From: Lantana camara
Lineage: Eukaryota > Streptophyta > Magnoliopsida > Lamiales > Verbenaceae
Assembly (NCBI GenBank): GCA_037501455.1
Contig: CM074857.1
Span: forward strand, 122,375,501 to 122,439,500
DNA length: 64,000 bases
Reading direction: 5' to 3'
This document shows, in pieces, positions 35,664 through 46,690 of the stretch. Every line of letters begins with the position of its first letter. The stretch's first letter is position 1. The position numbers and the translations under genes are program-made. Below the pieces are notes generated by a model. That model was not told where the DNA came from and ran no database searches. It worked only from the letters and a program-made list of their open reading frames with translations.

Positions 35664-37512
35664 GTCAGATGTTCTACCTGAAAAGCATCGAAATAAATGA
35701 ATCAAATTGCACAAGTCAAACGAAGATGGAATAAATAAATTATTTATTAATTTATTTAATGTTTGAACGAATAAATGTTCATTAAAGTGAATTGTAGCAC
35801 TGTTGGTCGAGGAGACGCCATATCTTAAAATAAAGTATGGCCCACCATTTTAAGCCTATCGGCTCGGTTTCAAAATGTTTAGTCCGGGTTGCTTATTATC
35901 CAGAATCAAGTTGTTCCCTTTACAAAAAAAAAAGAAGAAATGTTCATTAAGGGGTAATTTATGTTCTGTTCAATCCCTGGCCTTGAGTCATTGATCAGAT
36001 CACGAAAAGAGATTTTATATCCCTCTTTACCTCTAGCTCTGGCCGGATGGAAGAAATGAAGTTGAAAATATTCTTCTTTCTACAGCAAACAGCAACCCTC
36101 AAATGATATTAGTTGCAGACGCGCGGATGAACAACTTCCAGCTCAAAACAATGTTCCTTTGAATCGAAAATCTCTCCACCGAAGTCTCACACCTGTAGAA
36201 GCAGCGGACTCTTAAGCCAAAAGATGAGAAAAAAAAATGACAAAACAATTAAGAAAAGAAAAGTCCAGTTATGTCTGCTTCTTGTTGATAACGGAACAAC
36301 AACAGCGAGAAGAGCTTATACTCTTTTCTTTGACTTCTCACGCAACCAAAAAGGATGGAGGAGACGAGGGCTCTCAAAACTTAGACTGTACGAAGCCTCG
36401 ACGAATGGTTCCGGTTCAAGAATATTCAATCCGATGGTGAGATTCTCTGTCAAATTCTGCACCTTCAGAAACAAGCACACTTTTCAGTATAAGAGAGTGA
36501 AGAAACGAAAAAAAAGGGGGAGAACAAATGAGCAGAAATCTCCACCTCCACTAAGCTGCAACAAAACGGACTAGCGTTTGCATCACCTCTGTATAATTTC
36601 TTGTTTGGAGAAGACTATGGAGGCATGGCTACATTTTACAAGAATCCCTCAGTTATATACAGATCGAGAGCACAAAAATTAGGTGAAGGTCTCTGGAGAT
36701 GACCCCCAAATCCGCCCAAGAACAAGAAGATTGGGGACACAAATTTGAAAATTAAGGAAACAAATTCCCTGACAGATCTTTTGCCCTCACGAAGCTTTCC
36801 GATTTGAGCAGAATCAGACAAATTTGGTCTTTAATTTTGGGCATATCAACACGGGAATTGCTGCAATTAAAGGAGAAAGGAAAGTTTGATTTTCCCCATC
36901 TTATTGTCGCGCCAACATAGTTGGTTTTCAGCCCAAGATTTGCTCCAAGCTGCATCGCTGCACTCCTCAGGCAAGGAAAGTTTGAAAAAAGGCTTACTCA
37001 CAACTTCAAACAATCCACTCCAAAATTGGTGATTGATTCAAATGATATTCCAAATTTGCAAAGTCCAACAGAAAACTGAAAAAAAAAAAGGAAGCTTCCA
37101 GCGCTGCGTAACTGCGTGAGGAATTCTTCAATTGGAGATGATGACTGCTTCCCAAAATTGGGCTTTCATATGGCCCAAAATTAAAAAAAAAAATGAGTGA
37201 TGAAGAAAATGGATGCTGGGCCCTTATTCACGTTGGGCTAACAAATGAGATTCGATGGGCAATTCAAATTTTCTATTTGGCAGCCAACAAAAACAAATCA
37301 AAAGCTTGGTCCAACGAAGTAATTGGGCTCCTTTCATTTGGCCTCTAAGTATGTGCCGACAAAAAAAAAAATGAAAGAGAGTACTTCTCTCGGGTAGTTG
37401 TGCTACGAAATTGCCATGACCCTCAAATTAAAACGGGCCCAACAAAAGATGTAAGAAACGCTGGGGTACTTCAAGCTTCGACGCTCGTTCCGAACTTTGA
37501 AGTGGGGGCATC
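35664..37512. other. 3' noncoding region of the Tat element with polypurine tract
   Basis: It probably contains the promoter and leader of the antisense gene. No ORF is supported. The polypurine tract, GAAGTGGGGGCATC (37499-37512), sits directly against the 3' LTR. Confidence 0.65.
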
Positions 37513-38140
37513 TGTTGACACCGAAAATTCGAAAATAAATTATTAATTGATAGCCCAAATAAATTGGTTATTGATTATTAATTTTTATTCTAAGTCCATG
37601 ATAAATTTGGGCTTAAATATTTAATTTGGGGTAAGAATCATGGACTTATGTTCTTATTCTTAAATTAATTAAATGGATTAGAAAATGATCCATTAAAATA
37701 AAATAAAGCCCACTTCTTTAAAGTGTGGACTTTAAATTCAGGCCCAAGCCCATGAAGCCCAAGTGAAGAATCGAAGGCCTATAAGTAAAGGCTCCAAGGC
37801 TACAAGTTCACATAACCTCAAGTCACAAATCACATTACAAATCATAAGTCACAAATTCTCAAGAGCAAAGGCATTCAAGCTCTCAAATCTTTGAGCCATT
37901 GCCACTTGCTATCTCGAAGTGCTGTCCGTGCAACGAGCCACACTTCCAAGCAAATTCAACCAAGTTCTTCATTTGATTCGAGATCAAACATCAAGCCCTC
38001 GAATCCGCTATTCAAGAAGAATCAGAGGAATTACAGAGTTGTAACACTTTATTTAAATTAAATCATTAAATTCTTTGTTTTCCCTATTTTCTTGTTTCTT
38101 GTAATTATTTATTGCAGATTCACGAAAATTTGTGTAAACA
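37513..38140 (+). repeat. 3' LTR of the Tat element
   Basis: It is 628 bp, the same length as the 5' LTR. The differences are seven transitions with no indels. It is followed by GATAT at 38141-38145. Confidence 0.93.
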
Positions 38141-38145
38141 GATAT

Positions 38146-38530
38146 ATAAAACATAAAAAAGTAAAAGATCACTCAGATCTCTTGATGGAAGTGGGTACCA
38201 GCAATAAAGTATACAGAAATTTATGCAGATAATCCTTTAAGATTCTCAGGGACTTCATCACACATACACAAGCCACAAAAATGTAAGAAATAGATTCAAG
38301 ATGATGCTTTTAACATTGTCCAACACTTGATGGGATGCACAACCACATAGCACAAAGAGCTGAATAAGACAAAACCCATGACAACTGAAATTTTATACAT
38401 GTAGCAAACCCTTAAAGGGGAGGGGGAAAAAAAAAAAGAAATAAAGAAAGAAAGAAAAGCGCACCTCACATACATGCAATTGCAAAGATCACACAAACAA
38501 AAATGAAACACCAGCTATAATTTCCAGGTG
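38146..38530. other. Flank, probable 3'UTR remnant of the NUP98 relic
   Basis: There is no coding signal. The stretch lies directly downstream (minus strand) of the NUP98 stop codon and may be its former 3'UTR. It contains an A/G-rich stretch at 38414-38460. Confidence 0.4.
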
Positions 38531-38649
38531 TCAACTCGTAAGACCTCCATTCAGACGATCATCATCGTCGCTTTCATCTTCATCACCAAGGTTATACTCA
38601 CTGAAATGGTCAACTCTGAACTTCCACTCGCCTTTGACCGGATCGTAGG

Positions 38650-38843
38650 TGTTAGAAGATCTTCTATATTAGGCACAGTTGACTTTACCCCGTTATGGTA
38701 GGATCCGTGATGCCTGATTTGTAGAGATTTGTTTCCGGTTCCTTTGTTATATACTTTGCTTTCCTGTAACTGTGTAAAATATCATAATATACAATACAAC
38801 CATGAATACAATGAAACTTTTCCCCGAATACCATGTCTTAACA
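38650..38843 (+). repeat. 5' LTR of the copia element
   Basis: It is 194 bp, bounded by TGTTAG and TTAACA. Confidence 0.92.
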
Positions 38844-38855
38844 TGGTATCAGAGC
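38844..38855 (+). other. Primer-binding site of the copia element (initiator tRNA-Met)
   Basis: TGGTATCAGAGC directly follows the 5' LTR. It is the standard plant copia primer site, complementary to initiator tRNA-Met. Confidence 0.9.
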
Positions 38856-38956
38856 ATGGTTCGAACCTTTGGGACTCAGCATTAACATCATCGTCCCTAG
38901 CAAATCTCAACCCTTCACAGCCTTGACCCGTAACGTACCTGCACAACAGAACCAAC

Positions 38957-40530
38957 ATGTCAATACCCAAATATAAGAATCTCGATCTTGAAATGCAGAC
39001 AACAATTGCAAACAACAATCAATCAATGGTGCCCAACTCGGATAACTTGTTCATCGGAATCAAACTAAATGGGGATAATTATCCGATATGGGCACACCTG
39101 ATGAAAATGGCGATCGGAGGCAGAGGCTGCCGCTCGCATCTAACCGGTACACCACCGGCACCAGAAACTACAGACCCAAAGTTTGATCAGTGGGAGCAAA
39201 CTGATCAGAATGTCTTCACTTGGATAATCCAGAATTTGGAACCAAGTCTCATCAATAATGTTCTTCAATACCCAACTGCGAAGGAGCTATGGGATGGCCT
39301 CGCCACCACGTACGGAAGCGGCGGAGACCTGCTCCAACTCTTCGATTTACACAGAAGAGCCAACACCTAACGACAAGGGCAAGATAGCCTCGAAAGAATT
39401 TTGGAATAAACTGCAATCCATATGGATGGCAATCGACAGGAAGCAACCCAATCCCATGAAATGCCCCGACGACATCAGGGCATTCAATCTTCTGACCCAA
39501 GAGCAAAGATTATATCAATTCCTCACTGGAATAGATGAGAAATACGAACCCATCCGGAGAGATATCCTGAAACAGGATCCAAAACCTTCCGTGGAAGCTG
39601 CCTATGCTACCATCCTAAGAGAGGCAACCCGACTCCAGATTTTGAAATTGAATACAGGAGGCGACGGGGAATCCGGGATTGGATCTGGGCTCATGGCACG
39701 AAAGGAGAAGAATGGCCGGAGTTTTGGGTGCTCAGATGGCGGCCGTACCAACGGCAATCGCCGTTCATCACCGTGCGATGACAAGGCAGGGGTGGTGTGC
39801 GGTCAGTGTGGGAAACCAAGACACACAACCGAGCAGTGTTTCGAAATAATTGGATACCCGGAATGGTGGGAAGGCCCGCGGAAGAACACCGGCGGAACCG
39901 CCGCCAGGGGCGGACACAAAAGGGTGAACGTCGTGGCCAGCAACGGAGAGGGGAGACAGAGAGCAGGCGATGCGGCGGCAGGTGTAGTCCGTGGAAACTC
40001 CGGTGCCGCCGGGTCAGAAATGAGCCGGGCCAACGTCGCCGTCCTCTCCAGTGCCGACGACAGAAAAAATGGGGAAGAAGGGACTGATTTCGGCCCAGCA
40101 GCAGGTAAGGGGTTTGGGGGTTGTGTCCCAAACCCTAGTTCCTTTATTTGTACTTTCCAAATATTTGGAGACAAGTCCCCAGTTTATGATCAAGTACATG
40201 AACATCCCCACTTATCTACTAGTGTAAGCTTTTATACCCAGAATTTTACTAAAGAAACTTCTAAGTGGATAATTGACTGTGGTGCTACGGATTCTGTGAC
40301 AAATGATTACTCTGATTTACTTGATCCGATTAGTTCGAATAATTCTCATATTCAAACTGCAAATGGGAATTTAGCTATGATTAAAAAGGAGGGACCTGCT
40401 CGTATTACACCGAACCTTAAACTCAGCAATTGCCTTTATGTGCCTTCATTGTCTTGCAAACTGCTGTCTCTCAGTCAGTTAACCAGAGAATTGAATTGTA
40501 TGGTTCTGATTTATCCTCGTTTTTTTTGTG
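38957..40530 (+). pseudogene. gag and protease of the copia element, frameshifted
   Basis: The start is ATG 38957 (MSIPKYKNLDLEM). The copia gag core follows (LNGDNYPIWAHLMKMAIGGR, then EFWNKLQSIWMAIDRKQPNP). A TAA at 39368-39370 and a nearby frame change (about 39400) move the frame. The zinc knuckle CGQCGKPRHTTEQC is at about 39800-39840. The protease active site is WIIDCGATDSVT near 40275, with DCGAT where DSGAT is usual. A second frame change at an eight-T run near 40520 separates this from the integrase frame. Confidence 0.82.
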
Positions 40531-41799
40531 ATACAGGACATTCATACGAAGGAGATCATTGGAGGTGGTACTGAGCAGGGTGGTTTGTATTACGTTGATG
40601 AAGTGGAAACTCCGTCCAAAGCTTTACTTTCAGTCGGGCAGGCGAATACTCAGCTCTGGCTTTGGCATCGACGTTTAGGACATCCCTCCGTAGGGTATTT
40701 GAAAGTTTTATTTCCTGCTTTATTCCATAATGGACAATCTGTGGATTTCTCTTGTCAGACTTGTTTGAGCACTAAGAGTCATAGATCTTCCTTTAAACCG
40801 AATAATACAAGAGTTGAGACTGTTTTTTCATTGATACACTTGGATGTTTGGGGACCTGCCCCTGTTACAAATCAGCACCAATTTCGATACTTTGTGCTAT
40901 TTATCGATGATTTCTCACGCATGACATGGGTATACTTTCTCCGTCAGAAATCCGAGGTCTATGAAACTTTTGTTGCATTCTTTAAAATGGTTCAGACTCA
41001 ATTTAATCAGAAAATTAAGATACTCAGGTCCGACAACGGCAGGGAATATGTTAATCAAGAAATGAACAAGTTTTGTCAAGAAAAGGGACTCATACATCAA
41101 ACCACCTGTCCTAACACCCCCCAACAGAACGGGGTATCCGAAAGGAAGAACCGTACTATACTAGAGATGACCCGTACCCTCATAACAGAATCCCATGTTC
41201 CACCCAACTTCTGGCCCGAAGCAGTTGCTACTGCCACCTACCTCACCAACAGATTACCCACTAAAATACTCAACCACCGAACACCCCTATCCGTTCTTGA
41301 AACCCAAAGCACCGTACCTCCCCACCTTACCCTACCACCTCGTATCTTTGGTTGTACTGTGTTTGTCCATATTCCAAAAGCCTACAAGAATAAGTTGGAG
41401 CCGTGTGCAACAAAGTGTGTTTTCGTGGGATATGCTCCACATCAAAAGGGGTACCGGTGCTATGACCCTATCAGTCGACGGATTCACGTTACCATGGACT
41501 GTGATTTCGTGGAATCTGAATACTATTTCCTCACCCACTCCAGTGATCAGGGGGAGAGTCAAGGTGAATCACTATACTGGCTGAGCTATTCAGATACAGA
41601 CCCCATGCAGATAAAAGAAGATCTCAGTACCACTGCTCACTTGCTCAATGATCCTCCTCCGGATGATGTCCATAACGAGGTAATAGAATCTGAACCAACT
41701 TTTCCTGTTAATCATGATCATGTTGATTTCTCCAATACTGATATGGCCTCTGAGAATGTGACAGAAGAACACAGGTACCCTTTGCGGAGCAACAGATGA
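40528..41799 (+). pseudogene. Integrase of the copia element
   Basis: A GAG-pre-integrase zinc-binding segment comes first (LWHRRLGHPSVGYLKV, CQTCLSTKSH). The integrase core follows, with IHLDVWGPAP, LRSDNGREYV and NGVSERKNR supplying D, D and E. The conserved C-terminal block is CVFVGYAPHQKGYRCYDP. The frame ends at TGA 41797-41799 within the short region before RT (RYPLRSNR, then RYSPDHH). Confidence 0.87.
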
Positions 41800-43458
41800 A
41801 TTCCACCACACAGGTATTCCCCCGATCATCATTCCCGGTCTTCCAAGTATCCTATAGGAAACATGGTCAGGGGGAGCATGTCCGGGGTCGCTAAGGCATT
41901 CTTTGGAAATCTTTGTAAGGAAGCCATTCCAAAAACAGTGGAGGATGCCAGACAAGACAGTGAATGGGAAAAGGCCATGAATACAGAAATGGAGGCATTG
42001 ATTAAAAATGAAACTTGGGAGAAATGCCAACTCCCCATAAGAAAGACACCGGTCGGGTGTAGATGGGTGTTTACCATAAAGCACAAAGAAGATGGGTTAG
42101 TGGAAAGATACAAAGCCCGACTAGTGGCTAAGGGGTATACTCAGACGTTTGGGGTGGATTATTCAGAAACTTTTTCATCGGTGGCAAAATTGGACACAGT
42201 TAGGGTGTTACTGTCTGTAGCTGCAAATGAAGACTGGCCACTTCACCAGTTTGACGTGAAGAATGCATTCTTGCATGGGGATCTCTCAGAAGAGGTCTAT
42301 ATGGAACCCCCTCCGGGATTTGCAGGGGAATTTGGGCAGAACGAAGTCTGCAAACTTCGCAAGGCCCTGTATGGGTTAAAACAATCACCTCGAGCGTGGT
42401 TTGGCAGATTTACAGTGGCGATGCAACGCCATGGATATGTTCAGAGTAATTCTGACCATACCTTGTTCTTGAAAAGACGAGGGGAGCTGATCATGTGTTT
42501 GATTATCTATGTAGATGACATGGTAATTATGGGGAGCGATGTAGAAGAAATAAGCGGACTCAGAGAGAACGTCTTCAAGGAATTTGAGATGAAAGACCTT
42601 GGGGGTCTGAAGTATTTTTTAGGGATCGAAGTTCTGCGCTCTAAACAGGGCATCTTTATATCTCAGAGAAAGTATATCCTCGATTTATTGGCCGAAACAG
42701 GGATGCTCGAATGCAAGCCAGTTGATACTCCCATATAGGTGAATCACAAGTTGAAGATAGAAGAGAGTGGGGAGCCAACAGAAAAGGAACGGTACCAACG
42801 GCTGGTCGGCAAGTTGATCTACCTATCTCACACGAGGCCAGACATTGCTTATGCTGTAGGGATTGTTAGTCAGTTCATACATAAACCACAGAAGGAACAT
42901 ATGGAAGCCGTGGTACGGATAATTAAGTATCTGAAAGGAACGGTTGGGACAGGAATTATGTTTGGCAGGCATGGCCACCTGGACATAGAAGCATACACAG
43001 ATGCTGATTGGGCTGGGAACCCAAATGATAGAAGATCCACCTCAGGGTTGGTGACTCTAGTGGGAGGAAATGTGGTAACCTGGCGCAGCAAGAAACAAAA
43101 GGTTGTGGCCCTATCCAGTGCAGAAGCAGAATTCAGGGGCATAGCGAAAGGAGTGACTGAAATAATTTGGCTAAGGCGGCTAATGAGCGAGATTGGTATT
43201 ACTTCGACAGGTCCAAGTCCACTGAAGTGTGATAACAAAGCTGCCATCAGTATTTCAGAAAACCCAGTCCAACACGATAGAACAAAGCATGTGGAAGTTG
43301 ACCGGCACTTCATCAAAGAAAAACTAGAGGGAGGCATCATATCTATCCCGTTTGTCAGATCAGAGGACCAGTTGGCCGACATCCTAACCAAAGTGGTCAC
43401 AAGTCAGACATTCCAGACTGTGTTGAGCAAGTTAAGGATTGGAGATTCCATCACTTAA
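41800..43458 (+). pseudogene. Reverse transcriptase and RNase H of the copia element
   Basis: RT shows TPVGCRWVFTIKHKEDGLVE, ARLVAKGYTQTFGVDY, FDVKNAFLHGDL, ALYGLKQSPRAW and the catalytic IYVDDMVIMG. TAG at 42736-42738 interrupts the frame after KPVDTPI. RNase H follows (RPDIAYAVGIVSQF, YTDADWAGNPNDRRSTSG, KCDNKAA, KHVEVDRHFIKEKL) and ends at TAA 43456-43458. Catalytic residues are preserved. Confidence 0.88.
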
Positions 43459-43470
43459 CTTGAGGGGGAG

Positions 43471-43664
43471 TGTTAGAAGATCTTCTATATTAGGCACAGT
43501 TGGCTTTACCCCGTTATGGTAGGATCCGTGATGCCTGATTTGTAGAGATTTGTTTCCGGTTCCTTTGTTATATACTTTGCTTTCCTGTAACTGTGTAAAA
43601 TATCAGAATATACAATACAACCATGAATACAATGAAACTTTTCCCCGAATACCATGTCTTAACA
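43471..43664 (+). repeat. 3' LTR of the copia element
   Basis: It is 194 bp and differs from the 5' LTR at two positions. The polypurine tract TTGAGGGGGAG (43460-43470) precedes it. Confidence 0.92.
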
Positions 43665-44396
43665 GTAGGACACAAACTCAGCACCTTGATCCTCCGCTTT
43701 TCTCTTGAGCATTTCTTTGTACTTCTCAATCCTCGGCCCCTCAGTGTACTGGTGACCGATCTTCTTGTCGAAGCATTTGATATTAAGAAGTGTTACCTCA
43801 GCAGGTTTGCTGAGGCCTTGTCCAACAGGCGGTTTCTTGCTCTCGTCCATATACACTATCACTTCACGGTTATTGAATTGGATGAGAGACTCTAAATCGA
43901 GCCTCCTCACATCTGTCTCCCCAAAGAATTTGATGCTTCCGTAGCCATGTCTTCCAACTACAAAATCCTTCACGTGGCGGCAGAAGCCTGGCTCGGCTCG
44001 TTCCTTCGCAGCCAGCTCCTAAATTCTTGGCTCGGTGTAATAATCTCAGTACTGGCGAAGCTTTGGCATTAGTGCTTCAATGTCGGCACCGTGTTCGTAA
44101 ACGGTTGCAGCTTCCCCAGCACGGTGGCCTGTGAGAGTGATGTAAGAATCTCCTTTCTCTGTTGGAGGACCATTCCATCATGAGCCCCGTTTGATTTTTG
44201 GGTTGTTTTTGCAATGTTGACTTGTTCCTTTGGTAGGCCGTTCTGGGTTGAATCTTCTGTTGGGAAAGCTGAATTAAAATCAGATGTGTATTTCAAATAA
44301 CGTGTCAAATCAAATCAGATATCTACATTATTTTCCGCAAAAGGGGTTAACTACGCATGATGTAGGAGTCACTCAGCAAATTAATGGGAAAAACTA

Positions 44397-44694
44397 AGAG
44401 GGTGTCTTGCTAAGCTTATTTAAATAGCCTACAAGCTCTATAAGATGTTTTTACTTTAAAAATAAGTTCTCAAAGTGCTCGGATAAAAATATGATCATGA
44501 GCTTATAAAAATGCTAGTAATGACATTTGTGTATGATGAGGCCAATAAAGGGGAGACGTGATAAGCGTCCCCAACTAATATTAAAGGAGCTTATTTGACA
44601 ACTTACAGCATCTTTTTTAAGAAAGGTCGCCAAAAAATTTATGAGTGCTTATAAGCTGTTTAGAACAGCTTATAAGCTCAGCCATATACCCTCT
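44397..44694. mobile_element. MITE-like element with imperfect terminal inverted repeats
   Basis: It is 298 bp. The left end AGAGGGTGTCTTGCTAAGC and the complement of the right end, AGAGGGTATATGGCTGAGC, match at most positions. Internal copies of AGCTTATAAGCTGTT resemble hAT-type MITEs. No clear target duplication was found, so the superfamily is uncertain. Confidence 0.55.
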
Positions 44695-44935
44695 AGTATG
44701 CCAATTGTAGTTCCACGAAACTTTAATTCTATGACAAGTTTAAAAGTGCAAAGAAAAGGAGCAATTTTAACCACCATCATTCGAGCAAAATTTGCAAACT
44801 GCCTCCTTGTCAAATGATGTATGACTGGGACATCCACCTTAACCCCAGTTAGCAACTATATACTAAATAAGATTACATAACGATTACATGCAGTTGGGCA
44901 CAAAATAGATGGGAAGTGCAAAGAAAGTTGTTAAA

Positions 44936-45820
44936 TTACAAGGCTGTGGCATCAGTTTCTGCTTGTTGAGCATCAGTTTCTTGATCGTTTTTCTCAACAG
45001 TTTCCTCCTTGGACTCCACTTGAGATGGGGGAGGAGGCAAAATCCGTTCGATGGTCTCGACAAACTCGTCGACATTCTTTTCCATACGCGAGTCGCATTC
45101 CTCTATGATCTAGAGAAACAGGCAGATAAATGAATAAATTTGCAAATGTGAAAGAACACCAATTTTACAAAGGAAAACTAAAACATGAGTTTACCGTGTA
45201 AACCTCAACTGCAGAGGATGGCCGAACATTGAGGACATTAATGATCTCAGCCTTAGCGAGGTCATACTTCTTACACTCATCGACAAATTTATGGACGATC
45301 TCCTTTGTTTGATTGAAAGCAGCAGTTTGCTCCAAGTAATCGAAAACCTATGAACATAATTCAAAAACATTGAGCACCACACATTGTTCATTCTTGATAA
45401 GTTTGGGTTAATTACATAAAACCCCCCTAGAATATAGTCTTAACACTCAAAAACCCCTGTAAATTCTTCAAAATTCTTAAACCCGGCAGTAAGGTAGTCT
45501 GGGTAATTAAGATTTTGAGTATTTAGGCCATACCCTAGGGGGGTCTATGTAATTAACCCTAAAAATGTGAAACAGAAAGCTCCAACCTTGAACTCAGATG
45601 GTGACACGGAAGCAATGACACGCGTAGGATCTTTTCCAGCTCCTCTCGATCTCAAAAGATTAAGAACTTCAACATTAGTAAGAGCACCAGCACTTGTTTC
45701 TAATCTGCAATGAAAATGAAGAAAAAGTATTGTACATGACTGGAAGAACAATTTCAGCAAAACTCAAATCAATGTTTTCTTCATGATGGAGGAAAATTGT
45801 AACAGCACATACATCTTCAT
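44936..45820 (-). CDS. RPC9: DNA-directed RNA polymerase III subunit RPC9 (CRCP homologue), four coding exons
   Basis: This is a subunit of RNA polymerase III. With RPC8 (C25 in yeast) it forms the Rpb4/Rpb7-like stalk that helps initiation at tRNA and 5S genes in the nucleus. Four coding exons fit perfectly on the minus strand: 45813-45820, 45587-45704, 45195-45347 and 44936-45109. All are GT-AG and give 150 residues, a normal plant length. The start codon exon contributes only eight coding bases (Met-Lys-Ile). Diagnostic segments are SAGALTNVEVLNLLRSRGA, KDPTRVIASVSPSEFKVFDY, FVDECKKYDLAKAEIINVLN and VRPSSAVEVY. An acidic Gln/Glu-rich tail ends at TAA 44936-44938. No lesion is seen. It is the one intact host gene in the window. 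Confidence 0.93.
45405..45559. mobile_element. MITE in an RPC9 intron
   Basis: It is 155 bp inside the intron 45348-45586. The ends GGGTTAATTACATAAAACCCC and GGGGTCTATGTAATTAACCC form an inverted repeat of about 23 bp with few mismatches. No long target duplication is visible. Splice sites on both sides are unaffected. Confidence 0.7.
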
Positions 45821-46690
45821 GTTCTAACAGTGCTTTCAATTCCCACGAGCAACGGATTCCCGAAATTACTAAACCTGCGAATAACACGCCAGTCAACTGA
45901 TGTCGAGTTTCCATTCTTCAACAAAATAAGAACAATGTGGAAAGACACCATACAAGACAACCCCTCAAAACAGAGAAAAAGAAGCTAAAATTGATGCCAA
46001 TTATACTGAAAAATAACACATTAGTTATTGCATTACTCATAATATATGATAACATCTGAAACCTTTAGTGATAATTTTTGAGCTAGTTTTACAAAATACA
46101 ATGCGATGCCCATAACAATTCTTGGTTTTTTGGTTTCTTCTTGCCCATAACAATATAAATTTCGAATCCAAATTTCAGAACATAGGGAGGATTCTCTCAA
46201 GGGAATTTCACTTTCTCCCAAGATACTTTTAGGACATTATATATGGCACAAATTAACACCTCAACTCCATCAATTGAGTACACAGTAACTGATGAGCAGG
46301 GGAAACAAGCAAAAGCCACAGAGACACGAAAGCAAAGCCAAAAACTCGGTTAGATTCATGAGAATAAAATACAAATAATACCCTCTAAAGAATTAAAGCT
46401 TAAAAGGCTACCTCATTTGCTCAAAATACATCTAACGAAGTCTGATTCCTTGAAACGCAATCGATTTCAGAAGAAAGAACAAACACAGAACAAGAATGGT
46501 AGTTTAACTTCTGATGTAAAAAAGAAACATGCCCAGAACCAGCCCATTGTTAAGAAAGGTACCTTGAACGAAATAGAGGTCGTCCCCACAAAGGTAATAT
46601 ACGTCACGGCGGTGCTCGGCGTAGGTAGGCGGCGGATTAAGGTGCGGCTTAGTGAGTGGAGAGAATTTGGTCCAAGGGACGCCAAACTCT
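45821..46690 (-). promoter_or_regulatory. Probable 5'UTR, leader intron and promoter-proximal region of RPC9
   Basis: A GC-richer block at about 46561-46690 looks like a 5'UTR exon. It ends at a good donor (minus strand TTCAAG|GTACCT, at 46560). The intervening AT-rich DNA is then a leader intron reaching to about 45920. The transcription start is not certain. Confidence 0.45.

Larger units (their letters stand above)
24459..38140 (+). mobile_element. Tat-lineage Ty3/gypsy retrotransposon with antisense gene (13.7 kb)
   Basis: This is a complete element with 628 bp LTRs (TGTTGACACC...GTGTAAACA) and the target duplication GATAT (24454-24458 and 38141-38145). The sense strand carries gag, protease, reverse transcriptase, RNase H, a second archaeal-type RNase H and integrase. 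The double RNase H is diagnostic of the Tat group. Six in-frame nonsense codons break the sense frame at 25971, 27795, 28368, 28884, 30912 and 31425. Between integrase and the 3' LTR lies 5.5 kb with a three-exon gene on the opposite strand. The LTRs differ at 7 of 628 positions, all transitions. Confidence 0.93.
38650..43664 (+). mobile_element. Ty1/copia LTR retrotransposon (5.0 kb)
   Basis: This is a full LTR-to-LTR element with short 194 bp LTRs (TGTTAGAAGATC...TGTCTTAACA) and the target duplication GTAGG (38645-38649 and 43665-43669). The order gag, protease, integrase, RT, RNase H is that of copia. The LTRs differ at 2 of 194 positions. The reading frame is broken by at least two frameshifts and three stop codons. 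It inserted into the NUP98 relic. Confidence 0.93.
38531..44300 (-). pseudogene. NUP98: NUP98 C-terminal (autoproteolytic domain) relic, split by a copia element
   Basis: The minus strand encodes the C-terminal ~250 residues of the FG nucleoporin NUP98. Landmarks are [79 protein letters not shown] and, beyond the insertion, [20 protein letters not shown] is the autoproteolysis site of the family. An acidic tail ends at TGA 38531-38533. The copia element at 38650-43664 splits the last segment. Upstream there are a TGA and a TAG (both near 44010-44035) and a frameshift near 44150. Similarity stops near 44300, and the FG-repeat part is absent. In life NUP98 lies in the nuclear pore and binds transport receptors. 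This copy is a fragment and cannot encode it. Confidence 0.87.

Noticed and set aside
43659..43973. A complete 104-residue gene on the minus strand
   Set aside because: It is a piece of the NUP98 relic between an upstream stop and the copia insertion, not a separate gene.
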